5,084 bases of DNA from Pseudomonadales bacterium (GTDB taxonomy: Bacteria; Pseudomonadota; Gammaproteobacteria; Pseudomonadales; UBA3067): assembly GCA_016763235.1 (NCBI GenBank), contig JAESUE010000054.1, forward strand, positions 1 through 5,084, given 5' to 3'. Each line of letters opens with the position of its first letter. The stretch's first letter is position 1. Position numbers and translations under genes: made by a program. The notes below the pieces were generated by a model, which saw only the letters and a program-made list of their open reading frames with translations, ran no database searches and had not been told where the DNA came from. Below are positions 4,632 to 5,084 of the stretch, piece by piece.

Positions 4632-5084
4632 ATGAACAGAACAGATCGCATCAAAGCCCTGCATCAAGCTCTTCAAGAGCGCATACTCTTTCTTGACGGT
4701 GCAATGGGCACGATGATACAAGGCTATAAACTTGAAGAAGCCGATTATCGCGGAGAACGCTTTACCGAGCATTCCTGCGATGTAAAAGGTAACAACGATC
4801 TTCTGTCCATCACCCAGCCAAACATTATTCAGGACATCCACGAGGCCTACCTTGATGCCGGTTCGGATATTCTTGAAACCAACACCTTTAACGCCACCAC
4901 CATCTCTCAGGCTGATTACGAGATGGAGGGTTTGGTTTACGAAATCAACTTTAAATCAGCCCAGGCAGCACGCAAAGCCGCAGATAAATACACGGCCCTC
5001 ACTCCTGATAAACCACGTTTTGTTGCCGGAGTGCTCGGCCCCACCAGTCGCACCGCCACCCTTTCCCCTGATGTGAACCGCCCC
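4632..5084 (+). CDS. metH: Cobalamin-dependent methionine synthase, N-terminal part, cut by the window edge
   Basis: MetH transfers the methyl group of 5-methyltetrahydrofolate to homocysteine through cobalamin, making methionine and tetrahydrofolate. The frame is open from ATG 4632 through the last base, giving 151 codons of a protein normally about 1,200 residues long. These residues are the start of the homocysteine-binding TIM-barrel domain: ILFLDGAMGTMIQ (18-30), ADYRGERF (37-44), KGNNDLL (52-58), GSDILETNTFNATT (77-90) and VAGVLGPTSRTATLSPDV (131-148). The GERF...KGNNDLL region and the GPTSRT...SPDV motif are those of full-length MetH rather than short betaine- or SAM-type homocysteine methyltransferases. 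The zinc-ligand cysteines and the folate, cobalamin and reactivation domains lie outside the window. The Shine-Dalgarno is weak (AGG at 4618-4620, 11 bases before the ATG). The gene is divergent from nfuA. Confidence 0.95.
   Translation, partial: MNRTDRIKALHQALQERILFLDGAMGTMIQGYKLEEADYRGERFTEHSCDVKGNNDLLSITQPNIIQDIHEAYLDAGSDILETNTFNATTISQADYEMEGLVYEINFKSAQAARKAADKYTALTPDKPRFVAGVLGPTSRTATLSPDVNRP

Noticed and set aside
4596..4841. Minus-strand ORF of 81 codons
   Set aside because: Antisense to the MetH N-terminus, whose frame is conserved; shadow.
4852..5076. Plus-strand ORF of 74 codons inside metH
   Set aside because: Out of frame with metH; Pro/Thr/Leu-rich shadow composition.

Overview
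This is a compact, mostly housekeeping stretch of a bacterial chromosome. The proteins read as gammaproteobacterial: a two-domain NfuA with a GGGCxGC Nfu motif, a long stand-alone PabB with a PIKGT active site, and a MetH whose N-terminus closely matches the enterobacterial and pseudomonad form. A marine or cellulolytic Cellvibrionales-type organism is possible, but that is only an impression from sequence style. There are no mobile elements, CRISPR arrays, rRNAs or tRNAs.

Layout. Bases 1-92 (minus) hold the first 29 codons of prfB (release factor 2), ending at the programmed +1 frameshift site; the rest lies beyond the left edge. Bases 93-331 are non-coding and contain several hairpins and a weak candidate prfB promoter. 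A TraB/GumN-family exported protein (332-1201, minus) follows an 87-base gap after a dienelactone hydrolase-family protein (1289-2089, minus), probably in one transcript. A 174-base divergent region separates the hydrolase from pabB (2264-3658, plus). It carries a clear intrinsic-terminator structure pointing toward the hydrolase, inside what would be its mRNA leader. pabB converges on nfuA (3876-4487, minus) across a 217-base gap with small hairpins. nfuA is divergent from metH (4632 to the right edge, plus), and back-to-back promoters are visible in the 144-base gap.

Functionally, PabB (aminodeoxychorismate synthase, folate synthesis) and MetH (methylation of homocysteine from methyl-tetrahydrofolate) are linked by folate and one-carbon metabolism. 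NfuA delivers Fe-S clusters. RF2 terminates translation at UGA and UAA. The TraB-like protein and the hydrolase have no assignable substrate.

The points most worth a second look are the prfB frameshift element cut by the window edge, the terminator plus 17-codon reading frame in the hydrolase leader, the missing Shine-Dalgarno at the pabB start, and the repeat-bearing nfuA/metH divergent promoter. I see no sign of an undescribed multigene system.
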